This document shows positions 1-11,110 of a stretch of 64,000 nt of DNA, piece by piece. The notes beneath the pieces are model-generated. The model was not told the DNA's origin. It saw nothing but the letters and a program-made list of their open reading frames with translations, and did not search any database. A program made the translations under genes and the position numbers. Location: NCBI GenBank assembly GCA_026008535.1, contig BRKX01000004.1, positions 46,211,501 through 46,275,500 of the forward strand, given 5' to 3'. The stretch comes from Perilla frutescens. Its lineage: Eukaryota > Streptophyta > Magnoliopsida > Lamiales > Lamiaceae. Each line of letters starts with the position of its first letter. The first letter of the stretch is position 1.

Positions 1-523
1 CTGCCATTAGATGAGCTTTGAGTTCGGAGAACTGGACCGTCTCAAAGTTTCCGTGCAGGATGTGACCTGCGATATCCAGGAGTTGGATGATCTCACTAGG
101 CAGACTTTCCTTCAACCTGTGTAAGCAGTCGTGGTGGTGGACTTGTGGAGGTTTCCATAGACTCTATAGTACAGATTTGCTCGGAAGCTCTAGATCCAGC
201 ACGTCTTAGCCTTCACCGGGGAGGAGGAGTGTAGACATCATAGTGTCTTTCATCACCGTTATGACTTGGTTTTGAACGGTAGAGATGATGTTGTTGCCAG
301 AGATGGTTGCATTATGGTAGAACTCCGCAACATGGGTGGGTAGATTCTTGACTGACATGATTGTCAAGAATGGCAACAACCCAGTTTCCGCAAATGGCCG
401 AAAGATCCTTTGGAATTTCTCTGGACCTAGGCATGCGTGAAGAAGCTCTAGGTTAAGAGTCTTGTCTTTCTTCAGCTTGCTTACTAGCGACTCGACATTC
501 ACCATCTGAAATTAGGGTTTCAT
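1..523 (-). pseudogene. Element B accessory frame z, N-terminal part
   Basis: Homologue of A's frame z (KKDKTL, FRPFAETGLLPFLTI, VAEFYHNATIS and NNIISTVQ blocks). The ancestral start is the ATG at 523-521, directly after TTTGCAGAA as in A and F, but the fourth codon is TAA. A usable frame begins at the ATG at 505 and runs to a stop near 206. Homology continues to position 1 (SLWKPPQVHHHDCLHRLKES region, as in A at about 12150-12210), so the gene extends off the window. Confidence 0.72.
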
Positions 524-634
524 TTCTGCAAAGAAATGGTTGCGTTAGATTTGCAAGTGCTCTGGTTAGGAGATATCAATGCAAGGGAAGAGAGAGATTT
601 TGCAGATGATCTGAGCCTTCATCTCCTTGTATAT
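1..634 (-). mobile_element. Element B, remainder left of the A insertion
   Basis: The sequence is the reverse complement of A's region 11655-12300 with moderate divergence: the end of the y-z spacer (524-634) and the beginning of frame z. It joins in register to 15736 once element A and the 5-base duplication are removed. Confidence 0.88.
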
Positions 635-1121
635 TGTTAGGAAAAACTATCAAGGAACCCCTAGATTAGGTTTTGATGAGATGTCAAAATTATTTATGAA
701 AAACCGACTCAAATTCAAGTTGTAGATCGGAGCTGACCAATCCAGGGCATCAAAAGGGAACTCAAGCAAAGTCAAAGTCAACCAATCAGGAGTATGGTCT
801 GCAAGCTGAAGGATACGTCTTCCAGTCAGAAGTCAACTCAACTGAGAAGTCAAGAAGTTGAATCAGTCGAAACAAACTGATAACTAAGTCAGCTGAGCTG
901 AGGGAGAAAAGAGTCAACTAAAGGAACTGATAAGAGATCAGTTTAGACTGAAGACTGGAAGTATCCAACTGATGACCAAACTGAAGTAAACAAGACAGAT
1001 CAGCTGAAGGCCAGACTTGTAGTCAGCCAGCTTGTGATTAGTCAAGCTGACAAGAAAGCTCAAGTGAAATCAGTCAAGTTGACAAGATAGCCAAGAACTT
1101 GAGATCAGTCGAACTGGAGAA

Positions 1122-1436
1122 ACAAGCTCAGAACTGCCAACTGGAGCAATAGCCAAACTCAGCTGACAAGCTCAGAATTGCCAACTGGAGTAATAGCCAA
1201 ACTCAGCTGACGAGCTCAGAACTACCAACTGGAGCAATAGCCAAACTCAGCAGACAGACTCAGCTGATGAGCTCAGAACTGCCAACTGGAGCAATAGCCA
1301 AACTCAGCTGACGAGCTCGAAACTGCCAACTGGAGCAATAGTCAAACTCAGCTGACAAGCTCAGAACTACCAACTAGAGCAATAACAAAACTGAGCTGAC
1401 AAGACCAGAACTGCCAACTGGAACACAAAACTATCA
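1122..1436 (+). repeat. Minisatellite inside the A 5' LTR
   Basis: About six to seven tandem units of ~43 bases built on CAGAACTGCCAACTGGAGCA plus a CAATAGCCAAACTCAGCTGA-like half. One unit near 1250-1270 carries an extra CAGACAGACTCAGCTGATGAG-like insertion that the 3' LTR lacks. The array lies upstream of the TATA box, where an LTR enhancer (U3) would be, but any regulatory role is inference. Confidence 0.85.
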
Positions 1437-1667
1437 AGAAAGCTGAAGCCAGAGAACCCTGGAGTTTATTGCTCAAACCGCCGAATCTTGGAGCAAATGC
1501 TTCAACAAAGATCCTGGAATTAAATATCCAATGAAGATCGATTGGCAGAGTAACGGCTACTTCAACCAAAAGCTCCAAGCGATCATTAAAGACCATCTTC
1601 CATTAATGAGCCAACAGAGCCACCGATCAATGGACAATAGAACTCAACGGTCATAAAATCACTCCTC

Positions 1668-1675
1668 TATAAAAG
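1668..1675 (+). promoter_or_regulatory. TATA box of the A 5' LTR
   Basis: TATAAAAG lies in the context CTCCTCTATAAAAGACAAG. The same box is at 14972-14979 in the 3' LTR and, in reverse complement, at 28679-28686 in element B's LTR. Conservation across all three LTRs supports it as the core promoter for the genomic transcript. Confidence 0.75.
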
Positions 1676-2430
1676 ACAAGTGAATCAGAGTTTAAAGAAA
1701 CCAAGAGAGCCGAAAAGAATCCTTCGCCTTCACAACTTTCACATATACAAGCAAGAGCTTTTCTTTCTCCCTCCCATTCAAGCTCAAGTTTAGCATTTGA
1801 TAGAAACTGCGAGAGTACAACTGAGAAGAAGAAATTCATAGAGTTAAGATAATCAGCCAGCTGTCGACAATCCAGCCAGGGCAGCCTTCTCAGTTTCAAC
1901 TATACAACGATCAACTACCCAACTCAATTGAAGAAGCACATAAGTTGATATCATCTGTTCAAGACTAATCTCTTGAAGATCGAAAGAGATCTAAAACCTT
2001 GTAAAGACGACAATAGCACCTACCTTCCTAGCGAGCAGTTAGGGACTTCAAGTGTGAGTCGTCGACCCGCTGAGGTAGCAAGCAGTTACCAGGTTCAGCC
2101 AACTATCCTTCATTGTATAATTTGTAAAGAAACTCAAGTTATATAGTGAAGTTGCCTTTCTGCGGAAGGAAGAGATGACGTAGAAGTTTGAGACTTCGAA
2201 CCTCTATAAATCGCTTGTGTGCTGTACTATTTTGGTTATTGCATATCTTTGAACTGCACACAATATCATACAAGCTGCACACAAACTGTCTTAATTGTTC
2301 AATAAGTTTGTGCATAGATAAGTTTTATTAAGCGAGTCAAAGGGCCCTGTTATTTCGCAATTGAAGCAAAAAGTTTTAATCAATTTATTCACCCCCTCTA
2401 AACTGATATCGACTCACCCAGGACCAACAA

Positions 2431-2444
2431 GTGGTATCAGAGCA
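2431..2444 (+). promoter_or_regulatory. Primer-binding site of element A (initiator Met tRNA type)
   Basis: TGGTATCAGAGC (2432-2443) directly follows the 5' LTR and is complementary to the 3' end of plant initiator-methionine tRNA, the usual minus-strand primer in copia elements. The 11-mer GTATCAGAGCA (2434-2444) is the exact reverse complement of repeated TGCTCTGATAC motifs near the 3' end of the same element (13609, 13641 and 13805). Confidence 0.92.
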
Positions 2445-2517
2445 GTTGATTCTAAGGATCAACCATTTCTGCAGATCAACTGAATCAGATCTACTTATCT
2501 GTGCTAACATTTCAGCT

Positions 2518-4817
2518 ATGGGAAACCATAATCTACCTTTGTTTTCAGTTGAGAATTATGATAACCGGAGCAGGAGAATGAAGGCTCATCTGTGCTTAAT
2601 TCATGAGAATATGTGGGAAGTCATCGAAGATGGTCCAATCATCATCATGACGGACAATGATACTCACATAGTTGATATCAATCAACCAACAAGGATTCCA
2701 AAGCCAACTAATCTTCTCACCAGCGAAGAGAAGAAGCTAAAAAAATCTAGAGTTCGTTGCTCAAGCCGCATTATTCCAAGCTCTAAATGAAGACAGAATG
2801 AAGGACACAAAGAACTGTACAACTGCCAATGAGATATGGGATTTACTAGCAGATCTATGCAAAGATTCCGAAGCCATCAAAGGAAAAAAGCTCCAACTGG
2901 CAGTCGACATATATGAATCCTTCAAAATGCAGCCAGAGGAGTCCATCTTAAGCCTTAAAACTAGATTTCTGGGCATCATCAGTGAGATGAATAGCCTCGG
3001 GAGGAGTTATCCCAATTCTGAGATGAATTCCAAGATATTGGATAATCTTACTGAAGAATGGGATATGAAAGTGATAGCTACAAAGGAATCAAGAAATCTA
3101 AATAGCATCACTCCTAGGGAACTATTTACCTCTCTCAAAGTTCATGAGTACAGTCTAAACCGAAAGAAGGAGACGTCTACATCGTCAGCTCAAGATGCAG
3201 CTTTCTACGGTGAAATGAACCGGTTTAGAGACACTCGAGGAAGGAACAACTTCCGACCTAGGAGCTCACCAGCTAAAGAACATCAAGGCGGATCTTCAAC
3301 TGAACGAAAAAGAAAAGCAACTGAAAAGAAGGAGAATCTAACTGATGGCATCAATGATCAAATCCAATCAGTTACCAGGTTGCTAGAAAAGTTCAAGAGA
3401 GTTCGGGATAAACAATCAGTTCCACCTCAAACTGATGAAATCCCAAAAGATGAGAGAACTCATCAACCAGCTGAACGATCAGCTGAACCATTCAGGGGTG
3501 GCAACCGAAATCTTGGAGAATGCTTTCACTGCCACAAACAAGGACATTATAGATTTGAATGTCCAGAACTCCCTGAAGATAAGAAAGCCAAGGTGAGGAA
3601 AAGCTTCTTCAAAAGGAAAGCAATGGTTGCAAACTTTGAGAATGCCGTGCTAGACGATTCAGACTATCCATCTGAAATTGATTCTGACAGCTACAGCTCA
3701 GACGATGAAGCGCTATTCTGCCTCATGGCTGACAATGATGAAGAGGTTAGTACAGCTGATTCTCAAACCTCTTTTTATCATATAAATGAAGCAACTGTCT
3801 CTAGTAATGAACTTGATATGAAACTTATGATACTAGAAGACCAATTAGCTTCAATATCCTGTCTGCATGTTGAACTGAAAAATGAAAATGATGAACTGAG
3901 AAATAAGGTTAGGAAACTGAGCATTGATCATGAAAGATTGAATTATCTTGAGTCTCAGTTTATAGAAATTGAGAAATTGAAATTGAGAACGGGTGATCTA
4001 GAGACTGAAAATAAAAAACTAAAGCAAGAGATCCATGAAAGAGAAAAAGTAACTCTAAAGTTCAAAAAGGGATCTCAAACTTTAGATGAGATATTAAATC
4101 ATCAAAGAACTGGAAGACAAAGGAATCCTAAAAGGATTCACTAGATCTCATGATCAGCTAGCTGAGTCAACCAAAGGAAAATGAATATTGAAAAACCCTC
4201 AAACTCAGCATAGACAATTTGGTCAGTTCTACCAAACAAAAACACCAGGCCAACTGAAGCCCAATTTCCAGCCAAGACCATCAGTTCACTCAAGTCAATC
4301 CACTCGTTCAAAGCCTCCAGTTCAACAAAGACCACCATCTCAACAAAGAATGCCCCCAAGACAAACTGATAGATCAGCCCTATTTAGAAAAAAAAATTAG
4401 TTTGGATCTCAAGCCTATCCTACCAAGAAGTTCAATCAGAACACCTATAAGAGAGATCAACTAAACTCGTTTGAACCCTACCATCACTATAATGAGTACC
4501 TAGATTCCAGAAATGAACCAAAAAGGTTCAATCCAATAAACTGGAAACATACAAAGCACTGGTCTGATCACAGAACTCAAAGGTCTCAAGACCAAAGCAT
4601 TTTAGTTGAATTGTTTTATCCAACTAATTCTCAACGCAGGTATCACTCAACTGATTCAAATCAGAATAGAAGAATTGAGAGAAAACCTAAACTGATCAGG
4701 CGATCCAAGTCAGTTGGATCTCTGAATGATAAGAAGCTAAAAGTTTGGCAAGTTTGGATTCCAAAGAACTTGATGTATCAACAAGGACCCGGTATGAAAC
4801 GGGTCCCTAAATGCTAA
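2518..4817 (+). pseudogene. gag: Element A gag (capsid/nucleocapsid polyprotein), frameshifted
   Basis: The gag protein packages element RNA into virus-like particles. The start at 2518 is chosen because the first residues (MGNHNLPLFS) match the B copy (MGNHKLPLFS). A UBN2-type copia gag region runs to about 3200. An extra A in the run at 2739-2745 shifts the frame, which resumes with an ATG at 2798. A CCHC zinc knuckle (C-X2-C-X4-H-X4-C) starts at 3521, followed by an acidic stretch and a coiled-coil region (about 3810-4080) rich in Leu, Glu and Lys. A second frame change occurs near 4100-4190, and a stop (TAG) lies at 4398-4400. The C-terminal part is Gln/Pro/Arg rich and ends at TAA 4815-4817 after a VWIPKN...RVPKC motif, typical of Sirevirus gag ends. 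Pol continues in the same frame just after that stop. Confidence 0.88.
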
Positions 4818-7799
4818 TCCTTGTTCTTGCAGGACAAGAACATCCTATCTATGAAGAAAGCTAAAGATATTTGGTATCTAGATAGCGGGTGCTCCAAGCA
4901 CATAACCGGAGACAGAGAAGATCTCGACAGTTATGAAAAAGTCAAAGGTCCATTTGTCACATTTAGAGACAACTCCAAGAGTCAAACCATTGGAGAAGGG
5001 TTCGTAGTCAAGGGAAAAGTAGTAGTAAATGGAGTCTCCCACATGGATGGACTGAAGAACAAACTACTCAGCATCAGCCAGCTGTGCGACAATGGCTACT
5101 CAGTTGACTTCACCAAAAACTCCTGCAACATAAGAGACAAGTCAACTTGAATAATTCTTCTCACTAGCATAAGAAGAGGCAACATGTACATTGTTGACTG
5201 GTCAACCAGCTACTTAGAAGCTTGCTTTCTCTCAAAAGGATCAACTGAAGCAAGCTGGCTATGGTATCGATGACTAAACCACCTCAACTTCAAAACAATC
5301 AACTACCTAGTCAAAAAGGAGCTAGTTGAGGGGCTTCCCAAGGAAATATACAAGAAAACAGGCGTATGTGGGCCATGTCAAAAATGGAAGCAAGTGAAAT
5401 CATCCTTCAAGAATAAGAGTCATCCACCAGGAACAACTGATTGTCTCCAACTGCTACATATGGATTTGTTTGGTCCAGTTAGACCACAAACCCCAAAAGG
5501 CAAAAGATTCACTATGGTAGTAATTGATGATTTCTCAAGATATACATGGGTGGAATTCTTGAGGAGCAAAGATGAAACTTACGACAAGCTAACGGCGTTG
5601 ATCAGAAAGCTACAAACTGAAAAAGAAAGATCAGTTCAAAGGATTCGCTCCGACAATGGAACTGAATTTGTGAATCAACAAATGATCAGCTTTCTCATCT
5701 AGCTTGGAATCATACATGAACACTCAGCTGCAAGAACTCCACAACAAAATAGTGTAGCCGAACAGCATAACCGGACACTCAAACAAGCAGCTCAAGTAAT
5801 GATAGCTGATGCCAACATAGCTGAAGGTTACTGGGCTGAAGCAGTCAACACAGCTTGCCATACTCAAAACCGAAGTGCCATTGTAGCTGCACATGACAAA
5901 ACACCCTATGAACTGTATAAGGGTCGTAAGCCTTCTATCTCATATTTTAAAATATTTGGCTGTAAATGTTATATTCACAATAATGGCAAGACTCAATTGA
6001 AAGCTTTTAGTGCTAAAGCTGATGAGAGAATATTTCTTGGGTATAACTCTCCTCATGTACAAGCTTACAGAGTGTTCAATAAATGAACTCTTGTTGTGAA
6101 AATAACATGTCATGTGGTATTTGATGAATTTGCTAATGAGTACAGGAACAAAGAAAGAATAGACACATCAGTTCAAGAACTACCTAGCGAAACTGAGAAC
6201 TCACAGGACTATGTAGATCATATTGTTCCAGAACGGCTTGAAGTTTCACTAGAAGAAGGCAATGAAACTGGTACTAAACCAGTTGAGAACAATATGGTCA
6301 ATGAAGACACAAATCGTGCTGAGACCATAAACCCCACAACTGAAATAGGGGAAAGAACTGACAAAAATGCCGAACCAACTGATGAAAGGGTGACTGATGA
6401 CATCACCACAGAAGAGCCAGCTGAAGATCCAGCTGAAGCTATCTTGCCCAAATGGCTCCGAAGCCATCCAACTAACAAGATAGTTGGAGATCCAAGAAGT
6501 CGAGTCCAAACCAGAAGTTCAACTGAGCATGCACTATTCACATGCTTCATATCTCAAACTGAACCAGCAAACGTTAAAGAAGCATTAGAAGATTCAGACT
6601 GGATCATGGCCATGCAAGAAGAACTGAATCAGTTCACAAGAAATAACGTATGGTTTTTTCTAGACTGGTAGCCACAGGATACTCACAAAGTGAAGGGATT
6701 GACTTTGATGAGACATTCACACCAGTTGCAAGATTGGAAGCCATTAGACTGTTTCTAGCCTATGCAGCTCACTTCAATTTCACAGTCTATCAAATGGATG
6801 TCAAGAGTGCTTTTCTTCAAGGAATGCTCAGGAGGACGTGTATGTCGAGCAATCGCCGGGCTTTGAAATTGGTTATCATGTCTACAAACTGAAGAAAGCC
6901 CTCTAGGGACTCAAACAAGCTCTTTTAGCGTGGTATGAAACTCTCACAACATTTTTGCTGAAAAATAGATTTCAAAAGGGAGTCATTGATCGAACTCTAT
7001 TCCGAATAGAACGATCAACTGAGATCTTAATGGTTCAAATTTATGTGGATGACATAATTTTTGGATCAAAAAGTAAAGATCTATGCACCCGATTCGCTCA
7101 ACTGATGCAAAGCGAATTTGAGATGAGCATGATAGGAGAAATGACATTCTTCCTAGGACTCCAAGTAAAGCAGCTGAAAGATGGGATCTTTATCAGCCAG
7201 GCCAAGTACACCAAGAAACTAGTCAAGAAGTTTGGTGTTTGTAAAGGAAAAATTCTCAAGATTCTTATGAATACATCAGTTCAGCTAACTCTGGATGCAG
7301 ATGGAGAATCAGTTAGCCAAACATATTACAGAGGAATCATTAGGTCGCTACTTTACTTAACAGCTAGCCGGCCAGACATCTCTTATTCAGTCGGTCTATG
7401 CGCACGGTTTCAAGCCAACCCAAAGAAAAGCCACCTTGAAGCAGCTAAGAGGATTATCAAATATCACAAAGGAACCATAAATCTTGGACTATGGTATTCC
7501 AGAGATGACAGTTTAAGTCTAATTGGTTATTCAGATTTAGACTTTGGTGGATGCAAGATCGACAGAAAAAGTACCAATGGAACATGTCAGTTTCTGGGAA
7601 GCAAACTGATATCTTGGTTTAGCAAGAAGCAGCACTCAGTTGCCACGTCAACAACTGAAGCAGAATATGTAGCTGCAGGAAGCTGCTGTGCTCAGATACT
7701 CTGGATGAAGCAACAGTTGAATGACTACAAAGTTGAAACTGAAGAAGTCCCTATCTTCTGTGACAACAACAGTGCAATTGCAATATCTCAAAATCCAGT
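4818..7799 (+). pseudogene. pol: Element A pol: protease, integrase, reverse transcriptase, truncated RNase H
   Basis: Copia-order polyprotein. The aspartic protease motif DSGCSKH lies near 4880. The integrase HHCC zinc region (about 5255-5390) has its first His changed to Tyr and a TGA at 5271-5273. The integrase core is visible around 5450-5780 with Asp residues in HMDLFGP and RSDNGTEF and a Glu in the PQQNSVAEQ region; a TAG (about 5701) breaks it. The reverse transcriptase has lost roughly 95-105 bases near 6655 relative to B. Its catalytic YVDD is intact at 7042-7053, and a stop lies near 6903. RNase H begins around 7540 and keeps the first acidic motifs, but stops at the QNPV residues (about 7799), where it joins frame x. 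The His/Asp-containing C-terminal RNase H part seen in B is absent. Clearly non-functional. Confidence 0.9.
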
Positions 7800-8862
7800 C
7801 ATCACCTTGAAGAGAATGCTTGCCATTCGTAGGAACCACCCACACCCTGATCAGCAGACCCTGTTGGATGTGATGAATGATCTACTCAACTGGGCCAACA
7901 TCAGACTGCCACCTCTGCAAACTCAAGCTGAGCAGCAACAATGGAAAAATCCTCAAGTTCAACAACATTGGTTGCTCAATGAACTGCTAAAACTCAGGCA
8001 GCAACAGCTTCAGGAGGTGCAGAACCAGTTCAACAAAGAAGCTCAAAGCAGTCAACAAGGGGCTGGAACTGCTGCAGCTTACAGTCCAAGGCAAACTGTC
8101 ATAGCATCCGTGGCTAGGCAGTTAACATTCGAAGAATCCCCTCAACCAGATCACATCATCATTGATCTTCTTGATGATTCCCCTAAGGTGCAAGCTGTTG
8201 ACAAGCGAACAGCCAGCGATCTGGAGTTTGAAGAAATACTCAAATCTCCTATCTTACCTGATCTTCCAAGTGATGAAGAGCCACAAAACTCGACTGAAGA
8301 GACTCGACTGCCTGAGGAGCCAACTGAACCTCAAACTGCTCCTCCCCAAGATACAACTCCAGAGCCAGCTGAGTCTAACCAGCCAGCTGGACAGATTGCT
8401 TAAATAGATGAACAATCTGCCTATCAAGGTACACTAGCACTAACTGTGTACTTTGATCTAGTTCAAAGGGCTCTTCAAGCTGAAGCCCTAGCTGCTGCAC
8501 TAGAAACTCCACTAGAGCCAAGCTATGATGAATCAATTAGTATGGAGAAAGTGGAACACTCCCACACAGTTCCTTGCGAGGAACTAATTGGAATTGAAAA
8601 AGGAGAGAAACCTGACTCAAGAGCAGTTCAGTACAATGCTCAACCAAGCAGTTCAATAGTCTAGCTCCCTCCTTATTATGAAGAGCTGATCCACACCCTG
8701 CAGCAACAGGTTAAACTGCACACTGAGCAGATCAAACAGCTGCAAGCTCATCCAAGGCTCCAGTCAGCTGAAACTGAGTCAGCAAGCAGCGATGAGGATG
8801 AAGAAGAGGACCTCACTGAACCACTGGCCAAGAGAAGGAAAACTGATCACAAGAAGAACTAA
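7800..8862 (+). pseudogene. Element A accessory frame x, C-terminal part only, fused to RNase H
   Basis: The reading frame that starts in reverse transcriptase (6955) continues without a stop across 7799 into this region and ends at TAA 8401-8403, giving a fused frame of 482 codons. By comparison with B (18429-20991), this is the C-terminal half of frame x. It is rich in Gln, Glu, Pro and Ser, and after the stop continues through HTVPCEELIG (near 8560) and a Gln/Leu-rich heptad-like stretch to a basic tail, AKRRKTDHKKN, ending at TAA 8860-8862. A further TAG lies at 8662-8664. The N-terminal two thirds of x and the end of RNase H, about 2.8 kb in B, are deleted. The function is unknown; the basic tail suggests nuclear entry (inference). 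Confidence 0.75.
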
Positions 8863-9231
8863 GTGGCCGATCAAGTTAAACTTGATTAGAAAAGCCCTAA
8901 GTGTACTTCTTGTTAATCAGTTTGTAATTATATCTTTTGATATATTTATAAAAGTTTATCTTTTTGATTTCAAATAAATGTTAAGCCTCACATTTATTTT
9001 GAAATTTTGCCCATTGGAAAACAATGACACGTGTGAAAGTCATTAATTGCCAACGATCAAAAGAGACCAGAGGCTAGTACCATTCCAACCATCAGATCTA
9101 TGAGCCTACCCAAACACTAATAAAAAGCCCCTCTCTTTCAAACCTCTCAAAAACCCTCCTTCTCCTACAATCTCAAAAACTCTTTCTCTCAAAGATCTTA
9201 AAAATTCCCAAAATCTCAGCCAACCTCAAAG
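8863..9231 (+). promoter_or_regulatory. x-y spacer of element A with promoter-like features
   Basis: A 369-base non-coding gap between frames x and y. It holds a G-box-like GACACGTGTG (about 9028-9037), a weak TATA-like AATAAAAAG (9119-9127) and a pyrimidine-rich CTCTCTTTCAAACCTCTC leader before the ATG at 9232. B (18054-18428) and F (48429-48765) have spacers of similar length with a TATA-like box and a CT-rich leader at the same place; in F the box is a clear TATATAAG. Promoter function is inferred. Confidence 0.45.
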
Positions 9232-11110
9232 ATGGCCAAATTATCCAGATCTTCAAATTCCTTCACGGAACAGCTTATGAGAGATAAATTCCTTGATATG
9301 AAGAAATTTCAATTGATTCTAGATGAATCAAACAACCCAATCCTTCTGTCAAATCTTCACAAGATAGAAATTCTTTACTACCTGGAAACACCACCAAAGT
9401 TCTTTAGACAAAACTTGGTGAGTGAATTTTTTACTTCAAGCAAAATTATCTGCAGATGAAAAGACAGTGTCATCAGTGATTCAAGGACGGCCACTTCAAA
9501 TCACTGAAAGGACAATTGCAGAAGTGTTCCAACTCCCACAGGAAGGTTCATCCGTTCAAAATCTAAAGGAATCTGCAGAATCATACTAGAGAAAATGGAA
9601 AGCTTCAACCTGCGACAAGCAATTCAGTTTTACAACCGCTAAAACTGACCTGAAGCCCGAGTATGGAGTTCTACTTGACATAACGAACAAGATGATGTTT
9701 GGGGCCATTGGAAGCCTGAGTCAACTCACCCAAGAGAGATACAAGGTTATGATTTACCTTGCTGAAGGGCGTCAAACAAACTGGGCAGAATTTGTCTTCC
9801 AAAAATTCAAGCATCAAGTCATCAAGGCCTCTGACTCAAAGAACTCTGGTAAATTTGAGTCCAAGGTTGGACTTGTTCTAAGAATGAGTAAAATGCTTGA
9901 AGACCTGCTGAAGCTTGCAAATGATGAGTCACTACCAGTCCTTATTTCTGACTGGATTCCTAAGAAAGGAACTGCTCATCTTCAGTCATTAAGAAAAAAA
10001 AAGAAAAGCCAAGGCCAAGACAAGCAACCACTCATCGAGCAACTCAACTACCAATGCCGTTCAGTCTCCAAAATCAAAGAACGGATCACTAATTGATTTC
10101 CAGGTTTGCTCTGATCTAGATGAGCTTATTCCATTTATTGGAATCCCTCATCCAAACTATGGAGCAGACTACTTCAGAAGCACATGCCCTCCTCTCCAGC
10201 TGACTGAAGAGAATATTTGCACTTTCTATAGTGGTGAATATGCAGTTAAAGGTGCACAAAAGGAAGTGACCAATCTCCTTCTTACTCACTTTACTTTTAT
10301 TGCACAACGTGACCAAGAGTTGTTCAAACAACTCCACCGGTATTTCTACTGGTATAACTGGAGACATTCTATGTCTATCCAGTCTCATTTCTTGCTAACT
10401 ACCTTTCATGGCATGAGCTATTGACAATGTGAAGAAACATGGAGCATTAAATGGATAGGATTGTCAAATCCATTCCCTCCAACCATTGTGCAAGTCCAGC
10501 ACATCATGAATCACCGGCTTGTCAACAAGATTCCAGCCACCGCCTTATTAGCAGAATTCAAGACCAGCATCATGCCTCAAGCAGTTGGAATTGCAAGCCA
10601 ATCAGTCAACTGCCAAACTGGCTCGCTATGTCGAAAACTGAACTTTGATAATCTATCAAGTCAGCCAGTTGAGCCATCACGACAAACTCCAACTGCCATC
10701 GAAAGGATAGAAACTCATCTATTAAAAATTGAAGCTGTGGCTACCCAGAAGAATCCAAGCGTGCTGATGAGAGCGATAGTGATGATGAAGATACTGCCAC
10801 ATCACCAACCCTCCTATCCAGAAGCTATGTTACTCCACTACTCACATCTAGCTCCAAAGGCATGCAATTGCCTATGAAAAGGGATCAGTTTCGATCATCG
10901 CCAAAGAGAACTTCACAATCCCTTAGTCAAAGGATGAAAAACTCATCAGTTGCCATCCAGCTTCACCTTCACCAAGCCAGGAGGACTACAAGGCCTGAAC
11001 TGCCAAAGAACAAAACTCCCTTCAAAAGAAGCGGTGCAGCCAGTCCAGCTAGGCCCTTCAAGAAGCGGAAACTGTCTACTGAAAGCCAAGCAACTGATCA
11101 AGATAACTGA
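9232..11110 (+). pseudogene. Element A accessory frame y, frameshifted
   Basis: An unrecognised accessory protein of roughly 600 codons when traced against B and F. The start MAKLSRSS at 9232 is preceded by a CT-rich leader. The blocks, in order, are: RDKFLDMKKF; a VSEF...ITERTIAEVFQLP block (frame change at about 9425-9460); a stop near 9588; GAIGSLSQLTQERYK (9700); NWAEFVFQKFKHQV with KVGLVLRMSKM (about 9780-9900); then, after a frame change near 10100, GADYFRSTCPP, LFKQLHRYFYWYNWRH (about 10320-10370), FHGMSY and WSIKWIG; then PTIVQVQHIMNHRL (10485); and finally a basic tail PFKKRKLST. The end at TGA 11108-11110 follows that tail. No hydrophobic membrane segment is visible. It resembles the 'putative plant transposon protein' type of domain often annotated in plants; the function is unknown. 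Confidence 0.72.

Larger units (their letters stand above)
635..2429 (+). repeat. Element A 5' LTR
   Basis: A 1795-base direct repeat, matched along its whole length by 13952-15735 with scattered substitutions and small indels. It starts TGTTAGGAAAAAC and ends GACCAACA, and is followed by one or two bases and then the primer-binding site. It contains a minisatellite (about 1122-1436) and a TATA box (1668-1675). No coding region is supported; two 82-codon minus-strand frames occur in both LTRs but look like chance. Confidence 0.93.

Noticed and set aside
1122..1436. Regularly spaced ~43-base repeats that superficially resemble a CRISPR array
   Set aside because: The units are contiguous minisatellite copies with no unique spacers, lie in an LTR and recur in the other LTR; the genome is a plant's.
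1348..1899. Two 82-codon minus-strand frames repeated at 14652-15203
   Set aside because: They recur only because the LTR is duplicated; they have no domain and run against the LTR transcript.
6218..6550. Ser/Val-rich minus-strand frames with hydrophobic stretches
   Set aside because: Shadows of the Glu/Thr-rich pol linker on the other strand; the same shadow appears in B at 23451-23675.
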